A DNA stretch of 64,000 nucleotides, taken from contig UESW01003827.1 in assembly GCA_900491605.1 (NCBI GenBank), forward strand, positions 1,432,967 through 1,496,966, in the 5' to 3' direction. Within the stretch, counting starts at the first letter, position 1, and each line of letters opens with the position of its first letter. Under the pieces are notes generated by a model. That model was not told where the DNA came from, searched no databases, and saw only the letters and a list, made by a program, of their open reading frames with translations. The stretch comes from Calamus simplicifolius. Its lineage: Eukaryota > Streptophyta > Magnoliopsida > Arecales > Arecaceae. Below are positions 44,631 to 57,139 of the stretch, one piece after another. The position numbers were made by a program, and so were the translations under genes.

Positions 44631-44699
44631 TGCTGAGAGGAAGGGATACTCAAACTTATCTTTATTTTAATTAGTTAAGTGTGTGTGCATCACTGATAG

Positions 44700-45980
44700 T
44701 ACCAGCAGAGGTTGTTCGCATTCCAGTTGCAGGGGAATGACCTCCCGTCTAGTCCTTCAATCCGATATGCTTCACGATGGAGTGTCTCGATGACCCGATA
44801 GGGCCCCTTCCAGTTTGGGGATAACTTGCCCCCCTCCGTAGGCTTTGAGACTTCGGCTCATCTGAGGATCAGTTCTCTTGGGAGAAACGCTTTGGAGCGA
44901 ATGCGAGCATTGTAGTACCTTGCAGCTCTCTGGTGGTAGGCAGCCATATTGAGTCACGTTCGGTCGTGCGCCTCTTTGATGAAGTCAAGGTTGGCCCGTA
45001 GTTGACTAGGGTTATCGTCCTCATCGTACAACTCCACCCGGGGGCTGGGGATGTTGATCTTCATGGGGATGACAGCATCTGACCCGAACATAAGGCTAAA
45101 GGGAGTCTTTCTAGTGGGAGTCCTTGGCATCGTGTGATACGCCCACAGCACATTTGCTGTGAGCTCCTCCACCTATCTTCATTTAAACTCATCCAGCTGC
45201 GTTCTGAGCCTCTGAAGGATGGTTCAGTTCATAACCTCCGCTGCTCCATTTGTTTGTGGATGGCCGACGGAAGTAAACCGTTGGCAGATGCCCAGCTAAG
45301 CACAAAATTCCTTGAAGGGGGCATTGTCGAACTGTCGGCCATTGTCGGTGATGAGAGTGTGAGGTAGCCCAAATCGATAGATGATGGATTTCCAAAAGAA
45401 AGACCTCACCTTGCTCTTGGTGATCTTTGCCAATGCTTTGGCCTCAACCCACTTAGTGAAGTAGTCGATGGCGATGAGTAAAAACTTTCGCTGACCGAAG
45501 GCTGGAAGGAATGGCCCCAGGATATCCATTCTCCACTAGGTGAAGGGCCATGGCGCTGATAGTGGACTCAACTAAGAGGTTGGCTACCGCTGGATGTTGG
45601 CATGCCACTGGCAGCTATCGCACTTTCAAACCAACTCGGCGGCATCCTTCCACATGGTAAGCCAATAGTACTCCTGGCACAGAGCCTTGTATGCCAATGC
45701 TCTGCCCCCCAGGTGGTTTTCGTAGATGCCTTTATGGATCTCATGGAGGATGCAGTCGATGTCCGTGGGGCCAACACATTTGAGGAGGGGATAAGAGAAG
45801 GATCTCCGATATAGCCGCCCATCCAGCACCAGAAACTTGGAAGCTCTCCACTTGAGTAGCTTGGCCTTCGTATGATCGATAGGAAGGATGCTATCGGTAA
45901 GGTAACAGATGTACGCATCCATCTAGGTAGGTTCCTGGCTGATCGGCAGAGATTCCTCCATTGCATCGATGCTCGGGACT
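44700..45980 (-). pseudogene. Gypsy integrase and pol C-terminus
   Basis: Minus strand, downstream of the Copia insertion. H2C2 zinc finger region near 45740-45610 (HEIHKGIYENHLGGRAL ... WKDAAELV, then KCDSCQWH). Integrase core: MDILGPFLPAFGQRKFLLIA (first Asp), LITDNGRQF (second Asp), then GHPQTNGAAEVMN with the catalytic Glu. C-terminal part: ELTANVLWAYHTMPRTPTRK, FSLMFGSDAVIP, KLSPNWKGPYRV, ending about 44700. Joins DNA copies to the genome. Several stops (near 45520, 45600, 45180) and frame changes disable it. Confidence 0.85.
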
Positions 45981-45985
45981 TCTAG
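45981..45985. repeat. Target-site duplication TCTAG (left of Copia)
   Basis: Identical to 54667-54671; marks insertion of the Copia element into the Gypsy pol. Confidence 0.9.
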
Positions 45986-47601
45986 TGTTGGGTTACGGAA
46001 TGACAAATCTCAATCTAATTGGAATAAAATTGCAGCGGAAACAAAATAAATTTATAACTCACCAAGAATCACATGCGTTTCATAAAAACCAAAAGAAGGA
46101 TAAACAAAATATTACCTTTTGTTATTACCTTTTTCTATTACCTCTTTAATCAGTATGTAATCCTTCTATTCTTGTGTTGGGTTTTCTCGGATCTTCAAAG
46201 GTGCTGCCTTTCAGAAAGACGATCACCCTCTACAAGTATCCACACACGAACTGACACCAAAATAGTTTTTGAATGCTAGTTCAACCATTTCATTTTTCAC
46301 AAAAATGAACCCATCTCTTCAACTATCTGTTTTTCCATCTTTAAGGCAAAAGATATGACGCTTCAAAAGCCCCAATCGAAGTGACCTTTCAAATGCCCCA
46401 CGGACTCTAAAACATATATATCAAACATATATACAAGCCTGCTAGGAATTTTGGTTAACTAAGATTTTTATTGATATTTATTTAAAACTCCTTTTAAATA
46501 ATAACAATTTAAATCCTTTCCTTACAAAATAAGGAATATATATTTTTAACCAAAAAAAACTTTATGGATTATTTCCTTATCCAATAAGAAAATGTAACAA
46601 TTTAATTACTTATCACAATTTAAATTATGAATTTAAATTTTTTCAAAATTAAACTCGAATCTAAATGATAACTAATTATTATTTGTAATTTAAAATAATC
46701 TCATCATTTTAAATTATATAAAAAATAACAAATCGTAACCATTATTGTCCGTTCTTAGTATGCGACCCTATAGGTTCAATTAACGTTGGCAGTAGGCCTA
46801 AATCACATTTTGAACCTACAAGTCATAAGCGGCCTCTAGCAAGACATTATGACTACCCAAGTTAAATGAAAAGCTCATGTTCCAAGACAACCTTAAATAG
46901 CTATTAACATAATCCTTTTGTCACATGATATCTTAATAGAATATAAGGCATGGATAAAGTCAACCTTATATCTCTCTATCTTTAATTTCTCGAAACCCAA
47001 TTAGACTGATTAAACAAATGATATTGATCTCCATCAATTCATTTGAGCATGGCCATGCATTTCTTAGTCTCAATCATCGAGGGGCCCAGAGATATCTCTC
47101 TTATAATAAGAGGGACAAATTTCATCTTAATCACTCACATCTCACTACATGATTCTTATTATGTTCAATCATAATCTTTATAATCATCCGGTTAAAGACA
47201 ATGTTTAATTATGTCAAAACATAATATTCCTCATGTTGAGAACTATGGCAATCTCAGGTCTAAGGATTTAATGACACAACTACTAGAGATTAACTTATGA
47301 CTTTGATCCATGTATTAATCTCAAGGCGGGTCTTGTCCAATATTTGTTCTCAACAAATACATATAAATTTGATTTGTATCTCATACACATATTCATCCCA
47401 TGAATATCAATCAAATTTCATACTAATCTTAATTTATTATTATTCCCACAACAATAATCGATTAGGGACATTTAGAATAATTCATAATATTATTCAAGGA
47501 CATTATTATATAATAAACATGTAAATTATGATAATAGTAAATATTCATAAATATTCAAAATACCATGTCCATACAATAGGCCTAGGGCACTATTACTAAC
47601 A
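45986..47601 (-). repeat. 3' LTR of nested Copia element
   Basis: On the minus strand it runs TGTTAGTAATAGTGCCC ... GTAACCCAACA. Preceded on that strand by the purine-rich CAAGTGAGAGATTG... border (47602 onward). Confidence 0.92.
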
Positions 47602-47624
47602 ATCTCTCACTTGCACTAGGCCCA
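47602..47624 (-). other. Polypurine tract of nested Copia
   Basis: Minus-strand TGCAAGTGAGAGATT directly precedes the LTR start TGTTAG. Confidence 0.55.
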
Positions 47625-47639
47625 CTCATCAATGTATCT

Positions 47640-49740
47640 AATACCTATGAACCTAGCATGACGATCATGCTGTGCTTGTGGTAGAGGCTTAGTCAATGGA
47701 TCAGCAACATTGTCATCTGTTGGAACTCTGCATATTTTTACGTCACCTTTCTCAATGATTTCTCGAATGAGATGATAATGCCTAAGAATGTGTTTGGATC
47801 GCTGATGTGACCTAGGTTCTTTTGCTTGTACGATAGCACCATGTCACAATAAATATCAACAGGATTTGTGATGCTAGGAACCACTCCAAGGTCAGTAATG
47901 AACTTCTTGATCCAAACTGCTTCCTTTGCTGCATCAGATGCTGCTATGTATTCAGCTTCAGTTGTAGAATCAGCAACAGTGCTTTGCTTCGAACTCTTCC
48001 AGCTAACAGCACCACCATTTAAACAAAACACATATCCTGATTGCGATCGGAAATCATCTTTGTCAGATTGAAAGCTTGCATCTGTGTAACCACTTACAAC
48101 TAGATCATCTTTCAATCCACCATACACCAAGAACATATCTTTAGATCTTCTCATATACTTAAGAATGTTTTTGACCGTCGTCCAGTGACTCTCACCAGGA
48201 TCTGACTGGTATTTACTCGTTATGCTTAAAGCATAAGAGACATCTGGTCTAGTGCACAACATAGCATACATGATAGATCCTATTGCTGAAGCATAAGGAA
48301 TCTTACTCATGCGCTCTCGCTCATCTTTTGTGTTAGGACACTGAGATTTGCTGAGTGTAATACCATGAGACATAGGCAAGTATCGTCTCTTGGAATCTTG
48401 CATACTGAACCTTTTCAGTACTTTGTCTATGTAAGTACTTTGACTTAGACCAATCAGTCTCTTAGATATATCTCTATAGATCTTTATCCCTAGGATATAG
48501 GCAGCTTCACCTAAGTCTTTCACTGAGAAACATTTCCCTAACCAAGACTTGACACTCTGCAAGGTAGGGATATCATTCCCAATGAGTAAAATGTCATCAA
48601 CATATAGGACCAGAAATACAATGGCGCTTCCACTAACTTTCTTGTAAACACAAGGTTCATCTTCATTTTTGATAAATCCAAACTCGTTGACTAATTCATC
48701 AAAACGAAGATTTCAACTCCGAGAAGCCTGCTTCAAACCATAAATGGATCTTTGAAGCTTGCATACTTTACTAGAATTTTTAGGTTGTACAAAACCCTTA
48801 GGTTGTGTCATGTACACATCCTCAAGTAAGTTTCCATTAAGAAACGTTGTTTTAACATCCATTTGCCAAATCTCATAGTCATAATATGCAGCAATGGCAA
48901 TAAGAATTCTAATAAACTTAGCATGGCTACAGGTGAAAAAGTTTCATCATAGTCTATACCATGAGTTTGTTTGAAACCTTTTGCAACTAGCCTTGCTTTG
49001 TAAGTATGCACTTTACCATCCATGTCAGTTTTCTTTTTGAAAACCCATTTGCACCCAATAGTCTTTGTACCTTCAGGTGGCTCAATCAAGGTCCATACCT
49101 GATTATCATACATGGATTGGATTTCAGACTTCATGGCCTCTAACCATTTCTCAGAGTCTGAATCTAACATAGCCTCTAGATAGGTAGTAGGTTCATTTTG
49201 ATCCACTAACAATACATCATGATTATCAGTCACAAGAAATTCATATCTCTTGGGCTCATGACGTATCCTATTAGATCTATGTAACTTTTGTGCTACAGGT
49301 GGTGTGTCAACAGTGGTTTGTTGACTTTGAGCATCCACAGGCGGTTCAATGTTATCTTGTGGTTCTCGAATCTCTTCGATTTGTACCTTGCTCCCACAGG
49401 TTCCTTTAGAAAGACACCATTCTGTGCAACAAACACTTTGTTCTCAATGGGATTGTAAAAGTAGTATCCTTTAGTCTTTTTAGGATATCCCACAAAAAAA
49501 TATTTATCAGACTTGGGTTCCAGCTTATTTGAAACTTGACGTTTTACATAAGCTTCACAATCCCAAATCTTAAGAAAAGACAAACTGGGCTTTTTACCAT
49601 TCCACATCTCATATGGCGTCTTTTCAACCGCTTTGGTTGGAACTCGATTTAGTGTGAACGCAACTATGGCAAGTACATAACACCAAAAGGTAAGTGGAAG
49701 ATCTGTTAGACTCATCATAGATCGAACCATATCTAATAAG
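47640..49740 (-). pseudogene. Copia integrase C-terminus, RT and RNase H
   Basis: Minus strand: integrase end (49730-49293; LPLTFWCYVLAIVAFTLNRV, KIWDCEAYVK). RT N-terminus (49338-48808; EAMKSEIQSMYDNQVWTLI, KARLVAKGFKQTHGIDYDE). RT catalytic YVDDILLIGND near 48590. RNase H (48562-47738; DLGEAAYILGIKIYRD, SGYTDASFQSDKDDFRSQSG, STTEAEYIAASDAAKEAVW). The frame shifts at about 48905, 48800 and 47850, and stops occur between 48800 and 48570. The key Asp residues are still present. The last coding text runs to about 47640 (ADPLTKPLPQ-like). Confidence 0.9.
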
Positions 49741-49744
49741 GTTC

Positions 49745-50372
49745 GATTCCTTCATTCAGACACACTATTCCATTGCGGTGTTCCAGGAGGAGTTAGTTGT
49801 GGAATAATTCCACAACTTCTAAGATGGTCATAAAAATCTTGGCTCAAATATTCTCCACCTCGATCAGATCGAAGTGCCTTGATTGTCTTGCCAAGTTGGT
49901 TTTGTACTTCATATTGAAAAGATTTAAACATTTCAAATGATTCAGATTTGTGTCTCATCAAGTAGACATAACCATATCTACTGAAGTCATCAGTAAATGT
50001 AATGAAGTACTTGTAACCTCCTATGGCTTCTGAACTTAATGGTCCACATACATCTGTATGTATTAGGCCTAATAATTCATTGGCCCTTTCACTGTGTCCA
50101 GTAAAGGGATCCTTTGTCATCTTACCCAATAGACAAGATTCACATGTATCATATGATTCAAAATCAAATGAGTTCAAAAGTCCATCTTGATGGAGTTTTG
50201 ATATGTGTTTCTCATTTATATGGCCAAGGCGACAATGCCAAAGATAGGTTGAATTTAAGTCATTGGACTTAACTTTCTTAGTAGTTATGTTATAGACAGA
50301 AGAATTGTTGGATTTTTGAAGATTCAAAACATAAAGACCATCTAGTAATTCGGCATTTGCATAGAACATATC
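49745..50372 (-). pseudogene. Copia GAG-pre-integrase and integrase core
   Basis: Frame 50369-49752: YLWHCRLGHINEKHISKL (His-His), CESCLLGKM (Cys-Cys) zinc domain, then IHTDVCGPL (Asp), LRSDRGGEY (Asp) and WNSVSE with the catalytic Glu. It is followed directly by TGA where CGA (Arg) is usual, a typical C-to-T change. The stop removes the rest of the integrase. Confidence 0.9.
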
Positions 50373-50660
50373 TTTATGATAAATGGAGCAATTATTATTC
50401 TCAAAATAAAAGAAAAACTATCATTATCCAAACAAGAAACTGAAATAATATTCCTACACATTGTAGGAACATAATAGCAATTGTTCAAAACTAACAAAAG
50501 CCCACTGGGCAAAGAAAGTTCATAACTTCCTACAGCTAAAGCAGCAACTTTTGCTCTATTGCCTACTCGAAGATCAACTTCGCCCTTCTTCAGTTGTCTA
50601 CTCCTTTTGAGCCCCTGCATTTGTGCAAATGTGAGATCCACATCCAGTATCTAATACCCA
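50373..50660 (-). pseudogene. Copia protease
   Basis: Around 50650-50610 the minus strand reads VLDTGCGSHICTN, the D-T-G active site of Copia proteases. A frame change then leads to the frame at 50641-50342 (VDLRVGNRAKVAALAVGSYE; NNCYYVPTMCRNIISVS). Cleaves the polyprotein in active elements; broken here. Confidence 0.85.
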
Positions 50661-50699
50661 GGAACTAGAAGGAGAGAAATTAATCTATATAACATAAAT

Positions 50700-51557
50700 A
50701 CCTGAAGAACCGGTCTCACCAGTCTTCTTCTTCTTCTTTAGATCCTCCAAATACAGCTTGCAGTTTCTCTTCCAATGACCAGGTTCATTGCAAAATAAAC
50801 AGACACCCTCCTTTGGGGCTTTAGCCTTGGGTTTAGGATTGGGCTTGGGTTAAGCATTGGACTTTCCAGCCCTTCCCTTACCCTTTCCTTTTCTTTTCTT
50901 CATAAGGCCCTTTCCCTTTTGAACCATCAGAATATGGCCAGGCTTGGACTTAATATTCTGTTCAGCAGTTTTAAGCATCGTATGCAGCTCAGAAATTGAT
51001 TTGTCCATTTCATTCATGTTATAGTTCATGATAAACTGATCATAACTATGAGGAAGTGAATTTAGGATTAAATCTGTTGCCAACTCTTGGCTCATTGGAA
51101 ATCCAAGCCTATCAATGTGCTCAATATAGCCTTTCATTTTCAACACATGAGCGCTAACTGAAGCACCCTCAGCCATTTTACAAGAGTGTAATGCCTTGGT
51201 AGTATCATACCTTTCTTGCCTTGCTTGTTGCTGGAACATTTCCTTTAGATTGACAATCATATCATAAGTTTCCATGTTTTCCAAATCTTTCTAAAGTTCA
51301 GAACTCATGGTAGCTAGCATCAAGCATGCAACATCAATAGAGTCATTATGATGCTTCTCATAAGCATTCTTTTCAGCTCTAGAAGCATTATCGGCTGGTT
51401 CTTCAGGGTGAGGTTGATCTAGGACATAAAGCTTCATTTCTTGTTTGAGAACAATTCTCAAATTTTGAAACCAGTCAAGGAAATTAGTCCCAGTAAGTTT
51501 GTCCTTCGCAAGGATTGATCGCAGTGACATAGTAGAATTGTTATCATTGTTGGCCAT
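50700..51557 (-). pseudogene. Copia gag with zinc knuckle
   Basis: Frame from ATG 51557 (TMSLRSILAKDKLTGTNFLD) is stopped by TAG at 51288-51290. It continues as the UBN2-like gag domain (51284-50850; YDTTKALHSCKMAEGASVSA; DRLGFPMSQELATDLILNSL), is stopped again at 50849, then CLFCNEPGHWKRNC (CX2CX4HX4C zinc knuckle, about 50800-50760). Gag packages element RNA. The start is chosen because upstream sequence is leader and PBS. Confidence 0.88.
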
Positions 51558-51559
51558 CT

Positions 51560-53011
51560 ACAATAAATGCAAAGTTCGTTAAGTATTTTGATTATGAAAA
51601 ACTCCCACTAAATTAACAACCCTCAATGATAAAATCATATTAATTTAGTGAGCTAAGATCCATATTTATACTCAACTTTAAGTCAGCTTTGGCATGACGC
51701 TTAAAATTAAGTTTTTTAGGTAGGTAACTCTTACCAATTGCAACTCATGCAACTCTTAGAAATTTATGGGATTATGACATCATATGTCTCGGTATGTTTA
51801 AATCCCATCTCATGCCATTAGGCCCAAAACCGTTTTGATAACCTAATTAAGTTAAACTATTTTTAAACATATGGGTAGCACCATTACCCATCTTGCCTCA
51901 CTAATGTAACCCAATGTACTTCTACTTTGGTAGAACCTACATTAAGGTGATAAAAGCCTTGATAAGTGTTCAAATATGGATGGCATGTCAACTTAAGATT
52001 TTATGTGAGGGATCTAGATAGATTAGCAGATCTCATCATGCATTTAGTATCACATACTCATTGATATCATACATAGCATCACATACTTATGAAACATCAT
52101 ACATAGCATCTCATACATGTATATAATAAACATGTCATAGTATGACCTTATCAAGATTGATCTTCATAAGTCAATATGAAGATCAATGGTCAATCCTAGG
52201 TAATAATGAGCAACACCATAATGTCTACTTGACCATCATCATGTGCATAGACACCTAGCTCCTCTATCACCATGGTTGGATTGCAGGATTTTAAATGGTT
52301 TGCTTTGTCTTCTTGCTTTATTACAATAAATAAACAAATACTACTAAAAGTAAAAGAAAAATTATAATGAAACAAAATAGCACGCAGGCCATATATGTGA
52401 TAATTACAACCCTTGTAAAAGAATAATAAAAACCTGCCAATCATATTGGTCACAAGGCCATACCATGCACCATACAAAGCAAAGCAACACACCATGCAAA
52501 ATATATCATGTTATCATATAGCATATACATATTGCATTAAAGAAAATAGGCATGTTTTTAAAACCAATTAAATTTACAAGGCGCTCTGATTAGGTAGTAC
52601 TGCGGTTCCTAAAACTTGGAGATACAATAAAGTTTCATCCTAAAATTTGATTTTATTGATCTCATCAATAAATTTAAGGCTCACATCTGCACCACCATAA
52701 ACAGCAATTGATAAATCCTTATTGATATGTGAATTCAGTTCATGTATTAATCTAATTAAGACATCACCGAAATCATATATCAAGATATTAAACACTTTAA
52801 TTGCAATATCCGATTCAGATTTTTAATCATATTAACGAATCCTTACAGGAAATAGATTCATCAATTAACACCTTAGAAAACCTATTATCTATGTCGTTCG
52901 TGCAAACACTAATATCATATAAATATACAAGAACGCAAACCATGCCAAGATCATATACATCTCATACATACAATCAAACATGGCAGTTTGATTTTTATGA
53001 AAATGCAAGAG
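51560..53011 (-). other. Copia 5' leader between PBS and gag
   Basis: About 1.45 kb without ORFs of note. Such leaders carry packaging signals. It includes short tandem phrases (acatcatacatagcatc) near 52050-52110. Confidence 0.5.
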
Positions 53012-53023
53012 GCTCTGATACCA
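53011..53023 (-). other. Copia primer binding site (tRNA-iMet)
   Basis: Plus-strand ggctctgatacca, complement of TGGTATCAGAGCC, lies one base from the LTR end at 53025. Confidence 0.85.
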
Positions 53024-53024
53024 C

Positions 53025-54666
53025 TGTTGGGTTACGGAATGAAAAATCCCAATCTAATTGGAATAAAATTGCAGCGGAAACAAAATAAATTTATAACCCA
53101 CCAAGAATCACATGCGTTTCATAAAAACTGAAAGAAGGATAAACAAAATATTACCTTTTGTTATTACCTTTTTCTATTACCTTTTTAATCAGTATGTAAT
53201 CCTTCTGTTCCTGTGTTGGGTTTTCTCGGATCTTCAAAGGTACTGCCTTTCAGAAAGACGATCACCCTCTACAAGTATCCACACACGAACTGACACCAAA
53301 ATGGTTTTTGAATGCTAGTTCAACCATTTCATTTTTCACAAAAATGAACCCATCTCTTCAACTCTCTGTTTTTCCATCTTTAAGGCAAAAGATATGACGC
53401 TTCAAAAGCCCCAATCGACGTGACCTTTCAAATGCCCTAATCGATGTTACCTTTCAAATGTCCTACAGACTCTAAAACATATATATCGAACATATATACA
53501 AGCCTGCTAGGAATTTTGGTTAACTAAGATTTTAATTGATATTTATTTAAAACTCCTTTTAAATAATAACAATTTAAATCCTTTCCTTACAAAATAAGGA
53601 ATATATACTTTTAACCAAAAAAAACTTTATGGATTATTTCCTTATCCAACAAGAAAATGTAACAATTTAATTACTTGTCATAATTTAAATTATGAATTTA
53701 AATTTTTTTAAAATTAAACTCGAATCTAAATGACAACTAATTATTATTTGTAATTTAAAATAATCTCATCATTTTAAATTATATAGAGAGTAACAAATCG
53801 TAACCATTATTGTCCGTTCTTAGTGTGCGACCCTATAGGTTCAATTAACGTTGGTAGTAGGCCTAAATCACATTTTGAACCTACAAGTCATAAGCGGCCT
53901 CTAGCAAGACATTATGACTATCCAAGTTAAATGAAAAGCTCATGTTCCGAGACAACCTTAAAGTAGCTATTAACATAATCATTTTGTCACATGATATCTT
54001 GATAGAATATAAGGCATGGATAAAGTCAACCTTATATCTCTCTATCTTTAATTTCTTAAAACCCAATTAGACTGATTAAACAAATGATATTGATCTCCAT
54101 TAATTCATTTGAGCATGGCCATGCATTTCTCAGTCTCAATCATCGAGGGGCCCAGAGATATCTCTCTTATAATAAGAGGGACAAATTCCATCTTAATCAC
54201 TCACATCTCACTACATGATTCTTATTATGTTCAATCATAATCTTTATAATCATCCGATTAAAGACAACATTTGATTATGTCAAACATAATATTTCTCATG
54301 TTGAGAACTATGGCAATCTCAGGTCTAAGGATTTAATGACACAACTACTAGAGATTAACTTATGACTTTGATCCATGTATTAATCTCAAGGCGGGTCTTG
54401 TCCAATATTTGTTCTCAACAAATACATATAAATTTGATTTGTATCTCATACACATATTCATCCCATGAATATCAATCAAATTTCATACTAATCTTAATTT
54501 ATTGTTATTCCCATAACAATAATCGATTAGGGACATTTAGAATAATTCATAATATTATTCAAGGACATTATTATATAATAAATATGCAAATTATGATAAT
54601 AGTAAATATTCATAAATATTCAAAATATCATGTCCATACAATAGGCCTAGGGCACTATTACTAACA
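53025..54666 (-). repeat. 5' LTR of nested Copia element
   Basis: It is 26 bases longer than the other LTR. The excess is explained by a tandem duplication of a 26-base unit at 53413-53438 and 53439-53464, of which the 3' LTR has a single copy. Confidence 0.92.
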
Positions 54667-54671
54667 TCTAG
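54667..54671. repeat. Target-site duplication TCTAG (right of Copia)
   Basis: Exact copy of 45981-45985. Confidence 0.9.
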
Positions 54672-56520
54672 ATGCTCCACGTACGTCCTCCCCAGAGCCC
54701 CGTACGTTGAGGTGGCTAGGTAGGGTAAGGCATCGACTCTGATATTCTCACCCTTGGAGATGTAGTTGATGCTAAAATGAGTAAAGAATGAGATCTGTGA
54801 TTGAACCTAACTCAGATATCGGGACATGGTGGGGTCCTGGGCCTCATACTCTTAAGTAATTTGTCTGGAGATGAGCTGGGAGTCGGTGAAGGCTTTGAGG
54901 CACTTTACTTTGAGCTCCCTCATGAGCTTTATCCCTGCCAGCAAGGCTTCATACTCGGCTTGATTATTGGTAGCCTAGAAGAGGAAATGGAGGGCGTACT
55001 CCACCACCATCCCCTCCGAACTAGCGAGGATCAGGCTTGCTCTGCTCCCTTAAGGATTTGATTCGCCATCCACATAGAGGATCCGGTCTTCTCCTGCCTC
55101 TTCGGGCATAGCATCCGAGGGTACCATGTGGGGCTCCTCCGACTACTCTCTGATCCAAGTGCATTCGATCAGAAAGTCTACCAAGACTTGGAACCTCATG
55201 GCCGACCTTAGTCGGAATGACTGATCAAACTCTCCCAGCTTGACCATCCACTTAGCCAGCTGACCGAAGGTGTCAGGATAGGATAAGATCACCTTGAGAG
55301 GTTGATCCATGAGCACCACGAGTCTACGATCGGATGTGCATGGAAATAGGGCTTGAGGCGTTAAGCGAAGACTATTAGTGCAAAAATGACCTTCTCCATT
55401 CTGGAATACTTGGTCTCCACATCATAAAGCATTTGCTAGTGTAATAGATCGGCCTTTGTACTCCATCAGGGTCCACGCAAACAAGGACAGAGCTGACCTC
55501 CTCTGGGAAGGCAGCAAAATAGAGAAAGAGGTCTTTCCCTTCCCTTGGCTTCGACAGCAATAGCGCCGACAAGAATTCCTTTAGCCTGTTGAAAGCTTCT
55601 TGACACTCTTTCATCCACTTGAAGTTGCTTATCTTCCACAACGCCTTGAGGAAGGGAATGCAACGCTTGGCCAACTTCGACAAGAACGACTCAGAGCTGC
55701 CACCCTCTCAGTTAGCCGTTGCACCGCTTTCTTGTTGGCCGGAGGTCTCATATCGAGAATGGCCTGGATATTCCTTGAGTTCGCCTCGATCCTTCGCTGG
55801 ATCACCAAGAATCCCAAGAACTTGCCCGCCATCACCTCAAATGCGCACTTGCAGGGGTTCAGCCTCATCTGGTAACAGCGAAGATTGCCAAAGGTTTTCA
55901 TTAAGTCAGCAACATGATCGGCAGTGTGGACGTTCTTGGTTAACATGTTATCTACGTACACCTCCATGTTGTGCCCGATTTGGCTCTCAAAAATCTTGTT
56001 CATCAGCCTATGTTATATAGCCCCTGCATTCTTTAGTTCGAAGGGCATTGCCTTGTAGCAGTAGATGTCCTTCTCAGTTATGAAGAAAGTAGCTTTCTTG
56101 TCCGCCGGATCCATCTTTATCTAGTTGTACCTTAAGAATGCATCCATGAAGATGAGGAGCTCATGGTCGGACGTGGCATCCACCAGTTGGTCAATCCTGG
56201 GCAGTGGGAAGCTGCCTTTGGGGCAAGCCTTGTTGAGGTCGGTGAAATCAATACAAATCCTTCAACTTCCATTGGCCTTGCGGATCATCACCATGTTATC
56301 CAACCAGTCCAGGTAGTGCACTTCTCGGATATGGCCGGTGGCGATCAGCTTGTGGACCTCCTCGTCGATGGCTCTCTGCCATTCGAGGGTGAAGCTCCTC
56401 TTCTTCTGTTGGACTGGGTGACACTTCAGGTTAATGTTGAGTTTGTGGGTGATCACCTCCGACGGTATGCTCGGCATATTTGATGCTAGCCAAGCAAAGA
56501 CATCTGAATTGGCCTACAGG
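54672..56520 (-). pseudogene. Gypsy reverse transcriptase and RNase H
   Basis: Minus strand: RT start (56477-56262; EVITHKLNINLKCHPVQQKK; IDEEVHKLIATGHIREVHY). Then the finger and palm with MEVYVDNMLTKNVHTADHV (55960s), where the usual YVDD has become YVDN. RT tail and RNase H-like: LKEFLSALLLSKPREGKDLF, IYYTSKC. The plant RNase H segment (55110-54850) has LYVDGESN and ATNNQAEYEALLAGI with the expected Asp and Glu. Many stops. The segment ends at the Copia insertion. Confidence 0.85.
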
Positions 56521-56821
56521 AAGATGAGTTGGTCTCTCGCCTCCGCAGGGAGAAGCGCTCCGAGTTAGACCATCTTCGCCGGGTCCTCCTCCAGTGGGAA
56601 GGTTAGCAGATGTCGGCCGGCTCTCCCCTCCTCTCAGACTCTCTGGGGTCGAGCAGCTCTGGAGGTGGTAAAATTACCATCTCATGAGGGCTGGGAGCCG
56701 TATAGTAACAGAGCGGCACCGGGCTTCGCTCCCCACGCATCTCTCCGACTCCTCCATCAGTGAAAAATCTAACAAGCAACTGCTCGATGGAGATGATGGC
56801 ATCCAAGAGGTTCAAACCGGG

Positions 56822-57139
56822 TCATCTAAGGATGGCATTATAGACCAGAGGGACTCGGACAACTAGGAACTTCATAAAAACCATGCTCTGGCACGACAGC
56901 ATCCCAGCCATGACTGGGAGAGTGATTTCTCCCTCCAGTTTCACAGAATCTCCGGTAAAGCCTACCAAAGGCATAGTCATAGGCCGAAGGGAGTCAGAAG
57001 ATAAATTCATCAGAACAAAGGCATTGTACATGAGAATATTGGCCAAACATCCACTTTCGACAAGAATTCTTTTTACAGAATGCTTAGCAATTGTCATGGA
57101 CACGACAACGCTATCGTCATTAGGATTGTCTACCCCCAC
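56822..57139 (-). pseudogene. Gypsy aspartic protease domain
   Basis: Open frame of 105 residues: DSVVVSMTIAKHSVKRILVE, SGCLANILMYNAF, then PLVGFTGDSVKLEGEITLPV. The retropepsin active site normally reads D-S/T-G; here it reads E-S-G, so the catalytic Asp appears replaced by Glu. The region matches the RVP_2-like protease of Tat-type pol. Confidence 0.75.

Larger units (their letters stand above)
45986..54666 (-). mobile_element. Complete but defective Ty1/Copia retrotransposon nested in the Gypsy element
   Basis: Two long LTRs (45986-47601, 1616 bases; 53025-54666, 1642 bases) are highly similar by eye. A perfect 5-bp duplication TCTAG borders the element. On the minus strand the 5' LTR is followed by a tRNA-iMet primer site, then gag, zinc knuckle, protease, integrase, RT and RNase H, the Copia order. 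LTRs of about 1.6 kb and the RT text (YKARLVAKGFKQTHGIDYDE) suggest the Angela/Tork side of Copia; that placement is inference. Stops and frameshifts in every domain mean it cannot move by itself. Confidence 0.93.

Noticed and set aside
54801..55061. Plus-strand 86-codon ORF
   Set aside because: Antisense shadow of the Gypsy RNase H region.
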